Below, in pieces: positions 45,429 to 58,057 of a DNA stretch of 64,000 nt (positions are counted from its first letter, which is position 1; every line of letters starts with the position of its first letter). The stretch covers positions 186,001 through 250,000 of the forward strand of contig JACGCK010000018.1 of assembly GCA_014925825.1 (NCBI GenBank). Reading direction: 5' to 3'. The notes under the pieces were generated by a model. The model worked only from the letters and a program-made list of their open reading frames with translations. It was not told the DNA's origin and ran no database searches. Origin of the DNA: Pholiota molesta. Lineage: Eukaryota; Basidiomycota; Agaricomycetes; Agaricales; Strophariaceae. The translations under genes were made by a program, and so were the position numbers.

Positions 45429-46890
45429 ATCGAGAACATAGATTGGTAATGCTCTGCCTGGGAGAAGAAAAGTACGAAGGTGAAAGACTGCGCTTGCTTT
45501 GTAGATTATTTCTGTATAGAATGAAGTTCCCTTGAAATGGACAGTGGGAAAAGATATTACACATACCGCACGATGACAGACGACCAGTTCCGCTCCTACC
45601 ATATGAAAGTCGTTCTACAATCTTCTTTCTAATTTGCCTGTAAATTCCTGTTACTTATAACTTAGAATCGTCAACTAAGTTTGATCGTGATAATTCACAA
45701 GAAAGACACGCTATGAGAGATTCTGCGCATCTATTCCGGAATATTTTAATATAATCATGGGCACCTTGACGGCGGAAAAGAACGCTTGAATATACGACCT
45801 TCTGATATATTTTTCTGGCAGGAGATGCCACATTTGTCAAAGCCATAATCCTTCCTTTGCCATCAATAGCGGTATTCGAATATATATTCTTGTGGGCGCC
45901 GCAGCATGAGAGTATAATTTTGATATCGCTCTCCACAACTACAACATATACCGACATCTACGGTCTTTGCTTGTATGTCCGTCTAACCCGAGCTCCTAGT
46001 AGGACTCCTAGCTGTGGATGGTGGGCTTCGAGCATTGCCGTTGGTCGCCGTCCACCGGAGTTGGCCGGAACTCAACTGCTATATACATGAAGTCATGAGC
46101 TGGCCAAATAAAGATTCCTTTCTCACCGGCGTCGTCGCCTTTCTATCGCTCTTTCTGGTCTTCGAAGACTATCGGTTTCTCCAAAGAGCAAACCAGGGTT
46201 GTAGAACTTGCCTCGTCTCCGGTGTCGGGCTCCGACGTCGTTGGGCCGCGTGTCAGCGATAAGGTCCTCTTGCAGAGTGGTATAGCGATTGCCTCTTGGT
46301 CTTTTCATCGATTTTACAAGTACTAAAAGTCTGTGAATCTTCAGTGCTTTTTCGACTGGTATAGAGTCCATCAATACATCTATCTCACAAAAACACCGGC
46401 TTGACTTGATTAATGAAAAGTTGGTCTTTCTTGTATTTTCATACCTTCTTCTCCTCATTCTGTCATGCAGTGTCCAGGTATATTTAGAGATCTCGCTTTA
46501 CCAATTGCCCCGACATTGACGGCATGTAGCACTATGCCACTATCTGCCACAAAGACTTGGTCAACTCTTTCCAGGACGAGAAGTGCCCTCACACGTCAAC
46601 AGCAACCGCCAGCGCCTGATCGCCTCGTGGTGCCACTCATTTCTTTTCTCGTTCTCTCCACGGGTGTTCATCAGTCCCGTCCTTTATAGACGCATCACCC
46701 CCGGGCCCCCACCGTCCACAGTGGCACAGTTATAGCGATATTAACTATTAATAACATTCCAGGATCCCATGCTTCTCTTCGTGGATTTCTACATATGAAA
46801 AAATGGCGAGTGCCTGCCTGCAGCGGCCTGTCTTCTTCCTGTCATCCCACAGTCCCCTGAGGGCCAAACACTCCTTGCCCGCCCCCTACG
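45429..46890. other. Intergenic, nothing recognised
   Basis: About 1.4 kb without a supportable coding sequence. The upstream part of the next gene lacks an obvious TATA box near its start. Confidence 0.45.
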
Positions 46891-48193
46891 ATGTCGTCGA
46901 GCACCCCCCCACCATCGTCGACGTCAGAGGAACAGTACATCCTGATAGGCGTGATGATATCGTTGGCGGCGTACGGTCAGTTCTGTTCTAATTTTATACA
47001 CACGCCGCTCAAGAGAATCAACTCACCCCTCCACAATCCGCCCATCCTCGACATAGGCATCGCATTCGTTCTGTTCGTTCAATCCATTAACGCCCTGCGC
47101 CAGGCCTCGATCGCTTATCCGATGACGTCGAGGAAGACATTCTTCGCGTATACGATTATAATGTTCCTGATAGGGACGGCGTATATCATGACAAATACGT
47201 CGTACAAGGTCCTCGCGTATACTACGCACCGAAATTTCCCTGGAGGGCCAGTTAATTGGGTGAATGTAAATTATTCTTCGCCGACCACCCTAGCGAGCAA
47301 TATATTCGCTGTGATATCAAGTTGGGGGGCGGATGGTCTACTGGTGAGTTGATTACCCTATAAGTTCTAGTTCCAGTTGTCTGATGTCGTCCGATTGCTT
47401 GGTGATCTATGATGTAGCTATATCGCTGCTTCATCATCTACAGCAATTCCCTCCGAGCTGTGCGCATTGTGCTCATACTACCCATAATCCTCTTCATCGG
47501 CGAACTAGGTACGCTTCTCCGATGTTGTCGAAGGATTATTACTGACTCCCTCCCACAGCATCCGGACTCCTTCTCATAATCCAAGTCTCGCATTCCCCCG
47601 CCACTATATGGAACAGTGTCAATCTCGCACTTCCTTACTTTGCCCTCGCCGCAGCCTGCAATGTTACCATTACGCTTACTATCGCCACTCCTTTACTCCT
47701 ACATCGACGGAGCCTACGCAAGACGTTCGGTAGGAACAACGATTATTCGAAACCTTATACATCCGCGGCGGCTATCTTGGTCGAGAGCTCAGCTGTTTAC
47801 GCCATCGTTGCCGTTGTATTCATCGGGTTCTATGCGCGGAACAACCCCATTTCGCACTTGTTTCTATCGACGCTTTGTCAGGTGCAGGTATGAAAGTTTC
47901 GTTGCTTCTTGTGCCTTTTCGTTGTATTTATTTTGTGCTTTTAGGTAATCGCGCCCTTCCTCATTATCCCCCGTGTAGCCAGAAAGAGAGCATGGACTTC
48001 GACGACCAGTAAAGAAATTGTGAGCGCTACCAGGAGTCATGTAGAGCAAGGTTTAAGCACCGGACACCGCGCGCATGACATCATCCAGTTCAATGAGCTG
48101 CATGTCAAGCGACCGACAAGCCCTACTGCCTCTATAGAGCTTGCCAGTCCGGTATCAAAATTGGGTTCGGAAGATATACCCTTTGCCAAGTAA
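46891..48193 (+). CDS. Multi-pass (about 7 TM) Agaricomycete membrane protein
   Basis: Integral membrane protein of a large, uncharacterised basidiomycete type. The start MSSSTPPPSSTSEEQYIL leads into the first hydrophobic helix. Introns after AAYG, after SSWGADGLL, after FIGEL and before VIAPFLIIPRVARK join in frame. Helices include IGVMISLAAYG, FAYTIIMFLIGTAYIM, IVLILPIILFIGEL, ASGLLLIIQVS, LPYFALAAACNVTITLT and YAIVAVVFIGFYA. The GADG-LYRCFIIY signature at an exon junction is typical of this group. The cytosolic tail is hydrophilic and ends SEDIPFAK. Ligand or function unknown; a receptor-like role is only suggested by topology. Confidence 0.85.
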
Positions 48194-48416
48194 CAATAGA
48201 GAATAAAACGAAAATACCACAATGAATTTTAATTACGGGGAATTATGAGGATCTATATGTCGGTTGACTGTTCATCAAGTACAGCTGGCGCGGTACCAGC
48301 TCTATGGAAATTCCTCCGAATTATACCTTCGTCATCCCTCATGTGTCACCCTGACTGTGCCAATGCCTGGTTGAGCACACCCCACTTGTCCCTTTTGAAT
48401 TGCGAACCTTGCGACT

Positions 48417-49726
48417 CTACTGAAATGCTGAATCTAGTAATAGTGCCACTTCCCATAGGAAGCCTACTCTCTCTACGACTTCAAACTTGAATGTCAGGGA
48501 CTTGGTCGACGACAGCCACTGAAGTTGTGTCTCTGGCAACCTCTCTAATTCTTCCCTCAAATTGTCCTGTCGAGTACGGCCGTAGATGTCGATGCTCAGC
48601 GACATCCGCCGTAGCTTCGCCCACCCAACCTGAGACAGAACTTTGTCAAGCCTACCCCATGCCTCGCCTCGCGCGCATCCCGAATCGGACTTGGTGTATA
48701 TATATATAGTGAAATGCTCGATAACATTGTTTGCGCACATGTGCTCCAGGTCGTTAGCAAAGCCATAAAGTGAGTCGTTGCTGCCTGTGTCATCAGAGAG
48801 ACCAGTGATGTTAATGTAAACGCTTTTCAGCGTTTGTGAGGAGGGGTTTAGCAGTGTGGAGAAGCTGGGTAAGTTATGGACAGGACCTACAACGAAGTGC
48901 AAATCAATCTTCAGAAAGCGATGAACGAAATAAGGCAATACATACTCTTCATGCGTACTTCAACCAGTTGTTTGCAACGGCAGAACAACTTTCGTAAGAT
49001 GTTGATGTCGTCTGTGGCCCGTATGGTGAACTCTAGTACCGAAAGTTTATCGAAGTTGATGAAGGGTGATCCATCTGTGCATTTCATTTCGCACATCTGG
49101 GTGATCATGGAAGCGCTCAGACTTCCGGCTGACATCTTACGAAACCCGATCGATGTGTCAGGCGAATTGGAAGGAGAGGTGATGTCCGTCGAAAGAGACC
49201 CAGCTTTGAAATTGTCGAGATTGGCACAGGGTGCCAAATCGGTAAGAACGAAATCGGCGATACCATATATCGAAAATTCAGTGAGCGAGGGAAGGTGGAG
49301 AAGAAAGAGGAGTGCCGGTCGAATAGAGTTATCTTTCCAAACATAATTCTGACCGTACGGAAATAAACTTCGGCCGGCCATGATGTTGAGGGACCGTAGG
49401 CGAGTGATCTTTTGAAAGGTATGTATAATGGTAGGATCCTTTAGATCGGCTGAGATGTGGCACTGGTAAGACAAATCGCGAATATGATCAGCGATCTCTG
49501 GCGTTTTGGAGAGCAGCGCTTGAAACAGTGGGGCGTTAGTTTTTTCTATCGGCGGAAGATCAGAGCTTTCGTATAGAACGATGGAAGCAAAGATACGTTT
49601 CCTGCAGATAGGAAGAAAATCATGGCAGACGAGAGAGCAAGCTTTGACCGATAAAAGTCTTGGATCGTCCTGGGCGAGGATGTCGATGATATTATCCAAG
49701 ATATCGAGTGGTAGAACAGGAATCAT
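48417..49726 (-). CDS. F-box protein, fungal type
   Basis: Probable substrate adaptor of an SCF ubiquitin ligase. The start at 49,726 gives MIPVLPLDILDNIIDILAQD, followed by LLSVKACSLVCHDFLP, the F-box that would bind Skp1. The rest resembles the degenerate leucine-rich substrate region of Agaricomycete F-box proteins (ITRLRSLNIMAGRS, LLHLPSLTEFSIYG, FDKLSVLEFTIRA). An intron of about 60 nt (GTATGT near 48,945 to TGTAG near 48,886) joins VRMK to SPVHNLPSFSTLL in frame. An earlier AG would create an immediate stop. It ends at 48,417. An upstream ATG at 49,780 exists, but the F-box placement favours the internal one. Confidence 0.82.
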
Positions 49727-50720
49727 CGTGCAATATACTGTCAAAAGGGTAAAGGTCGTGAGCGGCGCCGGTGAGTTCAAAAATGCTGGTGATCAATTGA
49801 TCGATGTGATCACTGAGGCGTGGGAAGATAGCTTCTTGATCCTCCCAGAGCGCTGGCTGTGAATGTGAACCTCGCGCTCGACTTCTAACTCTACTTTCGA
49901 CTTCGTCTAATCGTGTAGAACATAAATGCCGAGCTTTCGCACGAGGTAGAACAGACAATTGCATCATCCGCCTGGAGTACTTTCCTTAAGTTGTCCTTAA
50001 TGCGAAGAACGAGCTTGCTTGGGTTGTCTTGAAAATGGGTATCGCACTGCAGCTGTCTACTCAATGCCGAGTGGGAGAACGGGCATTCTTGGTCCATACG
50101 CTGACGCTTTAAATGTTTTTTTTTCGACCCCCATTGGCGTTGGATTTGCACAAGATTTGCATTGGATTTGACCTTACCTGATGGCACGAGATTGTGAGAA
50201 AATATTATTTCAGCCCTAGAAGTTGAAGTTGCCTCGTGGACGTGAACCTGACCTCGCTTTTCCATTTCAGACGCCTTCCCGACTCCTTCCTCTATAACAT
50301 GGCTGCCGAGCTCTCTGAAGGAGTGGAGCTGCAAACATCATTCGCGTGGAGTAGGATGTATGCATTTAATTGCCATGTACGAACCATAGCTGTTTACTGC
50401 GGTCAATTCGCCACCGAAGAAGGCAAGTCTACCAATCGGTGGCTTATTAGCAATATTCTATATATCTGGCTCACATCAACCTCAGGATAATATCTACTTA
50501 ATGGGCAGAGTACACGAGGTTGAACCTTCCATTGGATCCTACTCGTCATCGACTCCTCAAAGTTGTCAGAGTGAAGTGATAAACTTCATGGCGTTGGCGG
50601 CGTTGCGCAGGAGATTTAAGGACGTTTGGACGTGGCTGGGCTGTCGGGTTCGTTTTGCTCTAGCTGTCTTCCCACATCATCCCATAGGCGTGCTAACGTT
50701 CGCTGTCTACCCTCGTCTCC
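49727..50720. other. Intergenic between divergent F-box and RS-rich genes
   Basis: Short frames on both strands, none with a recognised domain. Probably contains both promoters. Confidence 0.4.
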
Positions 50721-52662
50721 ATGTCAGTTTTACTCTTACCTACGTCAAGTATCATCGAGGAGGAGAATACAAGAGACCACCGCATACGCAATTGGATTTC
50801 TGAGCTACGCGCACATTCTCCCGTCGATGCCTTCTCACCGCCTTCACTACCAGCAACACCTGACCTGACCCCCAATCCGACCACTCCAACCTCCAACATC
50901 GAACCACAATGGCAGCATTCTGCCACCAGGCGAAGCGCTCATGCACCAGGTCCAGCAGATTGCTATATCGGTGCGAGAGGTGTGCACACCCCTTCGAATG
51001 ATGCGAGGAATCGAGAGCTTCCTGTAGTCCCTGGACCAATGCCCAGCGCCTTAATAGAGCAGTATGCTCCAAAGGGAAACGTGGCGATGCCTACAGGCGC
51101 TCCACCTGTGTTACCAAACTCTGGAGGTGCGGAAAATGGTCTTCAGCCCCCAACGAGACCGACCCTGATCTTTTTTCCAGGTACAGCTCCAATGACGCTA
51201 TCTAGCTTCCCTCAAAACTCCATGCATATTGTCGCTGCTCTTCCTGTTCCTCCATCAATCCCTCACTGTATACCACCTCAAATCCAACTTGCGCCCTTCC
51301 CCACCGCATTCGCTGCACCAATGGCGCCTCCAATCATCGATATTCATCCTTCTCGCCGATCTCGGTCTCATTCGCGTAGCCATCGTCCGTCGAGGCACAC
51401 GATTGTCGTCCCAGAAGCTAGTTCTCGACTAACAATACCCAGGCATGGCTCAAGGAGAAAATCAAGGTCGAGATCGAGGAGAAGATCGCCCTCTCCTGTC
51501 CGTTTACCTCGAGATTATGTTCCTGTTTCCACTGGCCCCAGCCCTTCGTCAACCCGCACCAGAGATAGACGATCATCAAGACCCCGTACGCGTAGCCCAC
51601 CCGCGGTCGCTCACGCGGAACAGGGCCGATCGCAAGAGACTACGCTACGGGCGCTACGTATCCTGTAATGCCCACGTCCTCTCAACGGCAACCTACCACC
51701 GCGATCCCGCATGCGCACTATGATGTCAGCCCTCGTCATCACCGGCATTCTCATGATAGCCATCACCATCACCACACCCATGGCACGAGTCGGCAGCGCG
51801 CCTTGTCCCAATCCTACCCGTACGACAGCGCTCAGCCGGTGTCTTCAAGGCCAACGTATCTGCGCCAGCGCTCGCACTCGGTCGATGCGCGCGACCCGCG
51901 CATGTGGCGGTCCCGGCCCGGTGGTGCGTATCCAGCACAGGCGCTGGCGGGGCCGCTCATGGGATACGGGCGTGGACAGGGTTCCCCCGCTGGGTCTGGT
52001 TCTGCCGTTGGGTATGGTTCGCCCAGTGGCTCTGCGGGCAATGGTGGTTCTGGACGACCTTATCGATCACAGGCGATGCCGTCACAGTCCTCCGCCTACC
52101 CCTCACTACAGCAACAGCCACTGACTCAAATGCCTGTACCCAACACGATGGGGGGTTATCATCCCTATCAATCTTCGACTGGTGCGCCGCCGACGGCGGG
52201 CCAGTTGCAGATGCCTATGGGAAACTACCCTGGTCAACACCCTACCAGAGCTCCACCGACGACGGCGGCGATGCAGCCACATATTAACAGCACCGTTCTG
52301 GTCCCAGTCAGTGATGGGCGAGGAGGCTGGATATATACTTACCAAGGGCAGAACATGCAGGCCACGGTACGTGCCTAGTCGCTTTTCGCCCTTCATATTT
52401 TTTCATTCTAACGGCACCTCACATCGAATGATAGAATTCGGCAATTGGACAACCCACCACTGCCGCGAACGTCATGTCGAGAGGGCGACAGTCCACACCC
52501 GGCTTCTTTTCGCGTGTGTTTGGGCTCGGTGGGCGCAGTCGGAGCGCGGCCCCGCAGGGTGTGTATCCTGTACATGCCAGTACACGTCATCAGCATGCGG
52601 CCATACCTGTGCAGTATACCAACCCGCGTCCAAGGCATTTGCATAGGCGGAGCTCGAGGTGA
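50721..52662 (+). CDS. Low-complexity RS/H/P-rich protein with VP..GRGGW..GQN C-terminal motif
   Basis: Unrecognised protein, largely disordered. The start MSVLLLPTSSIIEEENTRD is followed by a proline-rich region, then an arginine-serine domain (SRRSRSHSRSHRPSRH, SRRKSRSRSRRRSPSP), a histidine run (HSHDSHHHHHTHG), a G/S/Q-rich stretch and the compact segment INSTVLVPVSDGRGGWIYTY with QGQNMQATV. A final exon (about 52,435-52,662) is basic and ends HLHRRSSR. The frame changes between about 51,590 and 51,630. A 39-nt intron (GTACGC to AACAG) would join SSRPR to PIARDYATGAT, otherwise a frameshift is needed. RS domains often mark splicing or RNA-associated proteins; that is only a hint. A related protein lies at 54,891-55,817. 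Confidence 0.65.
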
Positions 52663-53801
52663 TGGTGTGGGTTCATTATAGGGGTCGTCATTTGGATATG
52701 CGTTGAGCATTTTGGTGTGCTAATTCCGTGTTTGGTTGATTGACTTCCTTCTTCCTTGTTCTCATCGTTGATCTGCAGCCCCTTTCCGCGTTGAAGGACA
52801 ATGTACATTATCAACGCTTAAACATTTGACGATTAGTGTTTCGCGTTGATTAACATGGTTTTCAGGCTCTGATCATCAAAAGTTCGTTTGCGAGAAAAAC
52901 CGTCTTCTTTGTACGCACGACAGTCACTTGGGAACATATCTCCATGGCTTCTACTAGGAAAGATCCACTTGAGGCGATATCTCTATTCGATCTGTGACGT
53001 GTTTTTCCCCCTTTCACTGTAATTTCTTCTATTCGTCCCTTCCATTCGACAGGGACCCTCATTAATTGTGGATGTTGTCAATCGAAGGCTGCCTACACGT
53101 GCAGTCATCCATGTACATGATAGTAGATACGACATACCTTGTAGTGCGTCAATTTGCGTTGTTTTCTTAGTCTTTTGATCCAACGAATTCAGTTCAAGGT
53201 GGCAACCGCGGTAAATTATTATCGGCTGCCATAGATCCGGACGCTCAGCGAAGCTCGGTGGTAAAGCATGTGTTGTTGTTGGCAATATATAAGGACGCAC
53301 GGGGGAAAGTTGGCGCCCACAACGTTGTAAATATAGCCCTGACTGGTCGATGTTCTCTGTGAACGTGATGTAGTGAGAAACATTGCCTTATTACAAGGTT
53401 AAGTGCGAGGCGTCAGAAGGTGGTATAGAGATAAAGTTCAGCTCTTATGGTTCATAATGATTTTAATGAGACGAGCGAAAACACGGATATTTGTGCACAT
53501 AGTGAGTATAAATGAAGACAGCTTACATTCCATTATATTGTTAGTTTCAGTTTCAAGCTTTACGATGGGGAATCTATGCCAGGGAGATACAGGGTGGTGT
53601 GTGCAACGGTTTATTACATTGCCCACATAACCGTATATTTATACTTTGCTCAAGCAACTTTCCGAATAGGAGACGTCTACGCTATGTCTATGTGTGCGAA
53701 TAGCATTGGCGTCCACAAAGCTTTCGCATATATAGGATGTCCTGAGTTCCCCGCAATGAAAAGGCTTACCCGAATCCCTTGCCTTAGCTGCCCCTCTGAC
53801 G
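52663..53801. other. Intergenic, nothing recognised
   Basis: About 1.1 kb AT-rich sequence. TATATAAGG at 53,285 resembles a TATA box but has no clear gene within 100 nt. Confidence 0.4.
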
Positions 53802-54473
53802 ATGACTTCGTCGCGTACCAACGCCAAACCGCTCTCACCGGCCTCGCGCTCGGCTGCGCGTGCGCGTATGCGAGCTCGCGCGTCGGCTAACGCCACTTCG
53901 AAGTCGCCCCCAAACGACAGCGAGAGAGAGCATCCTCCAGCGCTGCCCAAAGTTGAAGACGTCAATATACCTCTGCCGTCACTGCCTCTAGCTCTAGTGG
54001 GTCCCAGTTCGTCCAGAGACCACGATAAACATCCACAACCCACGACGTATTTTGATCGCTCAAACGCCGATGACGCAGAGATGTATGATTCCCTGTCAAA
54101 TTCGATCCCCGCGCCCGACGGTTATGCACATATTGGGATCATGAACGAGGCATCGCAAACCAAATGCAGCCCTCCAGAGTCCGACCCTCCATTAGCTCTC
54201 AGAAGACGGCTGATATCGGAGAGCGCCCATACGGCTACGTCGGCGGTGCGCATAAGAAAAAACGTTGATCCCGTAATGTTTTCGGTTCGTCCGAGGGTGA
54301 AGCTATACCACGAAGTCGAACCAGAAGACCACGATGACGAAGAAACCGAGCCCAGACCCTCTGATTCAGAACCAGATTTGCCTTATGTTCCTGGACCAGA
54401 TGCCGAGAATAACCTGCGGTGTCTGAAGTGGCTGATGAACGTAGGAAAGAGTGGTGGGCATAAGCGAAGTTGA
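53802..54473 (+). CDS. Hypothetical hydrophilic protein, 223 aa
   Basis: Single-exon frame from ATG to TGA with no recognised domain. The N-terminus is alanine-arginine rich (RSAARARMRARASANAT), the middle is P/S/D-rich, and the end has an acidic stretch (EVEPEDHDDEETEP) then ENNLRCLKWLMNVGKSGG and a basic tail. It lies between two low-complexity genes of a shared type, but I could not show it has their C-terminal motif. Confidence 0.5.
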   Translation: MTSSRTNAKPLSPASRSAARARMRARASANATSKSPPNDSEREHPPALPKVEDVNIPLPSLPLALVGPSSSRDHDKHPQPTTYFDRSNADDAEMYDSLSNSIPAPDGYAHIGIMNEASQTKCSPPESDPPLALRRRLISESAHTATSAVRIRKNVDPVMFSVRPRVKLYHEVEPEDHDDEETEPRPSDSEPDLPYVPGPDAENNLRCLKWLMNVGKSGGHKRS

Positions 54474-54890
54474 ACATGGGAGTAGAGATTTGGGAGGCTT
54501 GCACGTGTATATACTTTTTTTTAACTCTGCCCACCTCAGGGCTGGCACATAGGATGGTGTTAACTTCTATATGTTATTACCCAAATAAATATGATACCAA
54601 GGTCGTGAAATATATGGTATCCAGAGTTTGAACAACAATTGGGTACCCAATATCAACTAGTAAATACTAGCTAGTCCTACGCTACCTGATCATACATCGT
54701 GAATTTTCTGTAAAAATTTGACCTCGAAGTGAGAGATGGATCCGTTCATATATCATCGATATACTTAATATATCTCTTCTTCCCAAGATTCCATTTAGAA
54801 GGGGACAAAATTCGATCCAGGAACGAAGACTCCCTGGCCCTAGAATGAGTCCTGTACCGCTTCGTGTCCTAAGAAGGGCGGGATCATCAG
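54474..54890. other. Intergenic between convergent genes
   Basis: AT-rich, with short A/T runs suited to 3' end formation. No coding sequence recognised. Confidence 0.4.
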
Positions 54891-55817
54891 TCACCAGCAT
54901 CTGCCATAATAAAATTGGGAACGTACCACTACTCTAAGATTCTGACCGACGGCTGGGACGACAACATATCCATTTACTCCTCCATTGATAGGGACTACCG
55001 TGGGGTAATCGCGCGAGGGCTGAACTATCGTAGGCGTATTATGGGACGCATGTACAGTCCTATAGGCTTGGCGTCGGTTCACGGGAGGAGCACCAGACGA
55101 GGTTGACGAATAGCTTCCATCCGAGTCGGATGAGTAGTAAGAGTCGGTGTACGACCGGGATCCTGACGACCGTGTTCCTGAAGAGCGCGTTCTACTGGAT
55201 GAGGACGTGGTAATGGGGACTTGAATATTCGAAGAAGCATATCTGTCCATAGGACGTGAATATGAGCGAGAACGACGAGAAGACGGGTATAGGGGGATGG
55301 CTGGAGCCTGAGCACCGTAAAATGAATGATTTCGAGATCCCGAATAGGGGAATTGTTCAGGCACTGGGGCGTTCAGAAGAGAGAGACTGGCGAGTGACGG
55401 ATGTCGAGGTACTGTCTGATTGATACCCGATCGCAGGCTATATCCTCGAGCATCATAGTCTGGCCTATCTTCATGGAACGACATCATAGTCGGATTTTGG
55501 CTCGCGTTGTAGGACATTCCCGGCGGCATTGGGCCACTAGCAGAGTTGGCGAAGCCTCCACGAAGGGTATGCTGCGACAAGTCGCGACGAAACTCGTCCC
55601 CACCATAGGACGGGTCGTTGTAACGAGGTCTGCGGCTAGGAGATCTTCCACGGTGGCGAGAGCGTTGGTCTTGATCATAGTCGTCGTAGAGGTCTCCTTG
55701 GGCGAAAGAAGGATTCTGGGAATCGTATCGCTGGGCCGATCCCACCCAATTGGAGACCTGGTCTTGAGTTGGTTGGTAATCTTCGAAGTCCTCTGGGCCA
55801 AAGTCGTAGTCGGCCAT
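54891..55817 (-). CDS. Low-complexity S/R/Y/D-rich protein related to the 50.7-kb gene
   Basis: The start MADYDFGPEDFEDYQPTQ at 55,817 has a good context; 5' sequence to 55,886 is also open but lacks support. The body is D/Y/Q-rich, then R/S-rich (SRHRGRSPSRRPRY, SSRRSRSYSRPMDRY, SSSSRTRSSGTRSSGSRS), then a serine-tyrosine stretch. It ends with DYPTVVPINGGVNGYVVVPA and VGQNLRVVV, which resembles TVLVPVSDGRGGWIYTYQGQNM of the other gene. A GTACGT donor after RVV could lead to another small exon, so the last ten residues are uncertain. Function unknown. Confidence 0.65.
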   Translation of the reverse strand: MADYDFGPEDFEDYQPTQDQVSNWVGSAQRYDSQNPSFAQGDLYDDYDQDQRSRHRGRSPSRRPRYNDPSYGGDEFRRDLSQHTLRGGFANSASGPMPPGMSYNASQNPTMMSFHEDRPDYDARGYSLRSGINQTVPRHPSLASLSLLNAPVPEQFPYSGSRNHSFYGAQAPAIPLYPSSRRSRSYSRPMDRYASSNIQVPITTSSSSRTRSSGTRSSGSRSYTDSYYSSDSDGSYSSTSSGAPPVNRRQAYRTVHASHNTPTIVQPSRDYPTVVPINGGVNGYVVVPAVGQNLRVVVRSQFYYGRCW

Positions 55818-56196
55818 GGTGGTGTGAGGAAAGCAGTGATACACTCTCGAGTTTTGATGTTCAAGGCCTCCTCGCCCAATATGCATGGCACTGCGGTTAA
55901 CTTAAGACTGGCCACGCTCCCAAGACACATGTCACCGGCACAATGAACAAGCTCGACATGCATTGTTCTAGGCGTAGAATAATTCGGGAATTTCTCGGGC
56001 CCATAGTTGAAATGATTTTGTCAAGCGAACTTGAATGACTGAATTTAAGAGGTAAAGTTGAAACAAAACATTGGCGGTCGGTGGTCAAGGCGGCATTCAA
56101 ATACCAACAAAATTATAATATTGGAGTGGTCCAATGCCCATACAAGAAATAAACAAGAAGCGTGTACATATCAGCAATAACTGAAGGCCTAACAAA

Positions 56197-58057
56197 TCAT
56201 AAGATATCGAATACAGTAATCCATGGAGACAACAAATCCGTTAATACATCAGGCCTGTGTTCCGCAAGCCAGTGAGTAATCCCGATCGTAGCCGCTTCGT
56301 ATATCACGTTGGCCAGAATATCGTTCGAGTGTTGTGCTATACCTGTTTGATCCACTTGATATCCAACAAGAGAGAAAAATACCTCGGAATCGCTTCTGGG
56401 AAGCGCCTCGACCAATTTCCTCGAACTGGACCGTGGGTGGCGCGGGAATCGGGGAAGTGGAGGATCGAGGAGATGTCTTAGTTCCGCAATACCGTCTTTC
56501 GCCATTCGTCGAATCTTGGCTGAAACGGAATTGGATGCCGATGAAGCGTCCGTAGCCATATGAAACAGGAGATAGGCTCGGTTATAGGAAGAAGGGAATT
56601 CGATCTTTTTCGAGATGGCAAACCGCAGGAACATATGCAGTTGCAGGTCTGCATCGGTGTCGGCTTCCCAGGCGAGGTTCGGCGTGACGGGAGACGTAGG
56701 AGTGGGCGGTGAATTTGTTAGGGCGTCGTGCTTCATGGTATACAACTCTCGAAGGAGAGGCGTAAAGAGATTCTTTTTGCCAGCCAGAAACGTGTGCTGC
56801 GAGGAATCGTATGTTCGCAAGGTGTCGAGCATGATGTCGGCAGAGGCGAATGTCAGGGACGCCGATGGGTGAAGATTGGCATTCATCATGATGACTTCAT
56901 TTACCGCATACGTCTCTTTCGTACTGAGTTTCGAAATCGCGAACGTAAACTGGTCTTTTTCAGCCTGTGGGGATGAGCGATACGCGTTGAGCAAATTCTT
57001 AAATACCCAGGGATCGGTGTCGTCTTCGAGGGCGAAAAGCTCTTCATTCGCATAACGGATTGTCGGTTTAGCGATTGGGATGTTGGCCAGGCAACTATAC
57101 AGGATCGAGGGGTCGTTAGAATGAGGGTGTCGCAAAAAGGTCCGCCGAAGAATTATGGCAATACGGGGGCTCACAACGTATACTCTGTGGGCCCCCGGGC
57201 TGCCATAGATGAGGCCCTCCCAAAGGCCAAACCCGTTTGAACTCAGGACGAACTCGGAGTCTTCGGCTGCCTCCCAGATCCCGAGGAAGAAGTAGTTCGC
57301 TTGACTTTCGTAGTCAATCGCATACCACTCCTCGAGGCCTGGGTCCACTCTATCCCTCAACATCTCATGAAGCCGATGATTTCCATACCTTTCCCGTATA
57401 CGCTCTCCGGTCGCTACGATATCTTGATGTGAGGTGTCGAGATAGTACTTGAGCGCGTCCCGCCAAACGTCCACATCAGTTGTTAGACCGCGGGTTTCCT
57501 TGTAATTCCGAATCCACTCGGCGAGAGGAGCGTTGTGTGGGTCCGTTTCTCGATAGTATGTGGCGGAAACTGCCTCACTACGAAAGTGCATCAGAAAGAT
57601 GAACTTGCGCAATGTCGCAAGTTCCGCCCTAGACAGAGTAACGCTACATGAATCTAAGCCGGAATCGATGGATTTGATGACCTGCGATGTTTGCTGCTCG
57701 AGGCGAGAGAATGTCGTTTCGATGTAGTCGACGTCGAGTGCGTTGTTGCTATCTCGATAAAGGTTAGTTTGCCCATATACTCTGGACAAACATCGAGTTT
57801 GAAGTATACTGGACGATAAATCATAGACATAGATGTTTTCGAATTTACACTCGCGGCCTTTCCTATGTCCCTTTAGCAAGGATTTTCGGCGTTCCCATGG
57901 TGTTCTACTACAGCAATGCGTCAGAATCAGCTTTTCCGTGATTTTTTAAGGACACTTACAACACAGGAGAAGGCCCTATCAAAAATTCTCGCAAGATAAA
58001 TCGGGGGATACAGTGATGGAAGTAGTTCTTGATACTTTTGCGCTTCGAGGGAGCCAT
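56197..58057 (-). CDS. DUF4238-family protein
   Basis: Conserved protein of unknown function. Exon 1 (58,057 to about 57,962) starts MAPSKRKSIKNYFHHCIPRF and continues ILREFLIG, the H-x-P-R-F lead of DUF4238. After an intron (GTAAGT to about 57,912) comes PWERRKSLLKGHRKG, then KFENIYVYDLSSS and YGQTNLYRD. It then runs without interruption to the stop at 56,197. Features include LRKFIFLMHFRSEAVS, WEGLIYGSPGAHRVYVVSPR (the family's 'ISP' region) and HWLAEHRPDVLTDL. About 590 residues; reads intact. No membrane segment or signal peptide. Confidence 0.85.

Noticed and set aside
49891..50334. Minus-strand 147-codon frame upstream of the F-box gene
   Set aside because: No recognisable domain and no ATG context, and composition like the surrounding intergenic sequence.
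54880..54915. A 26-nt intron at the end of the 54.9-kb gene
   Set aside because: Shorter than any plausible fungal intron here. The uninterrupted frame to the stop was kept, with the end marked uncertain.
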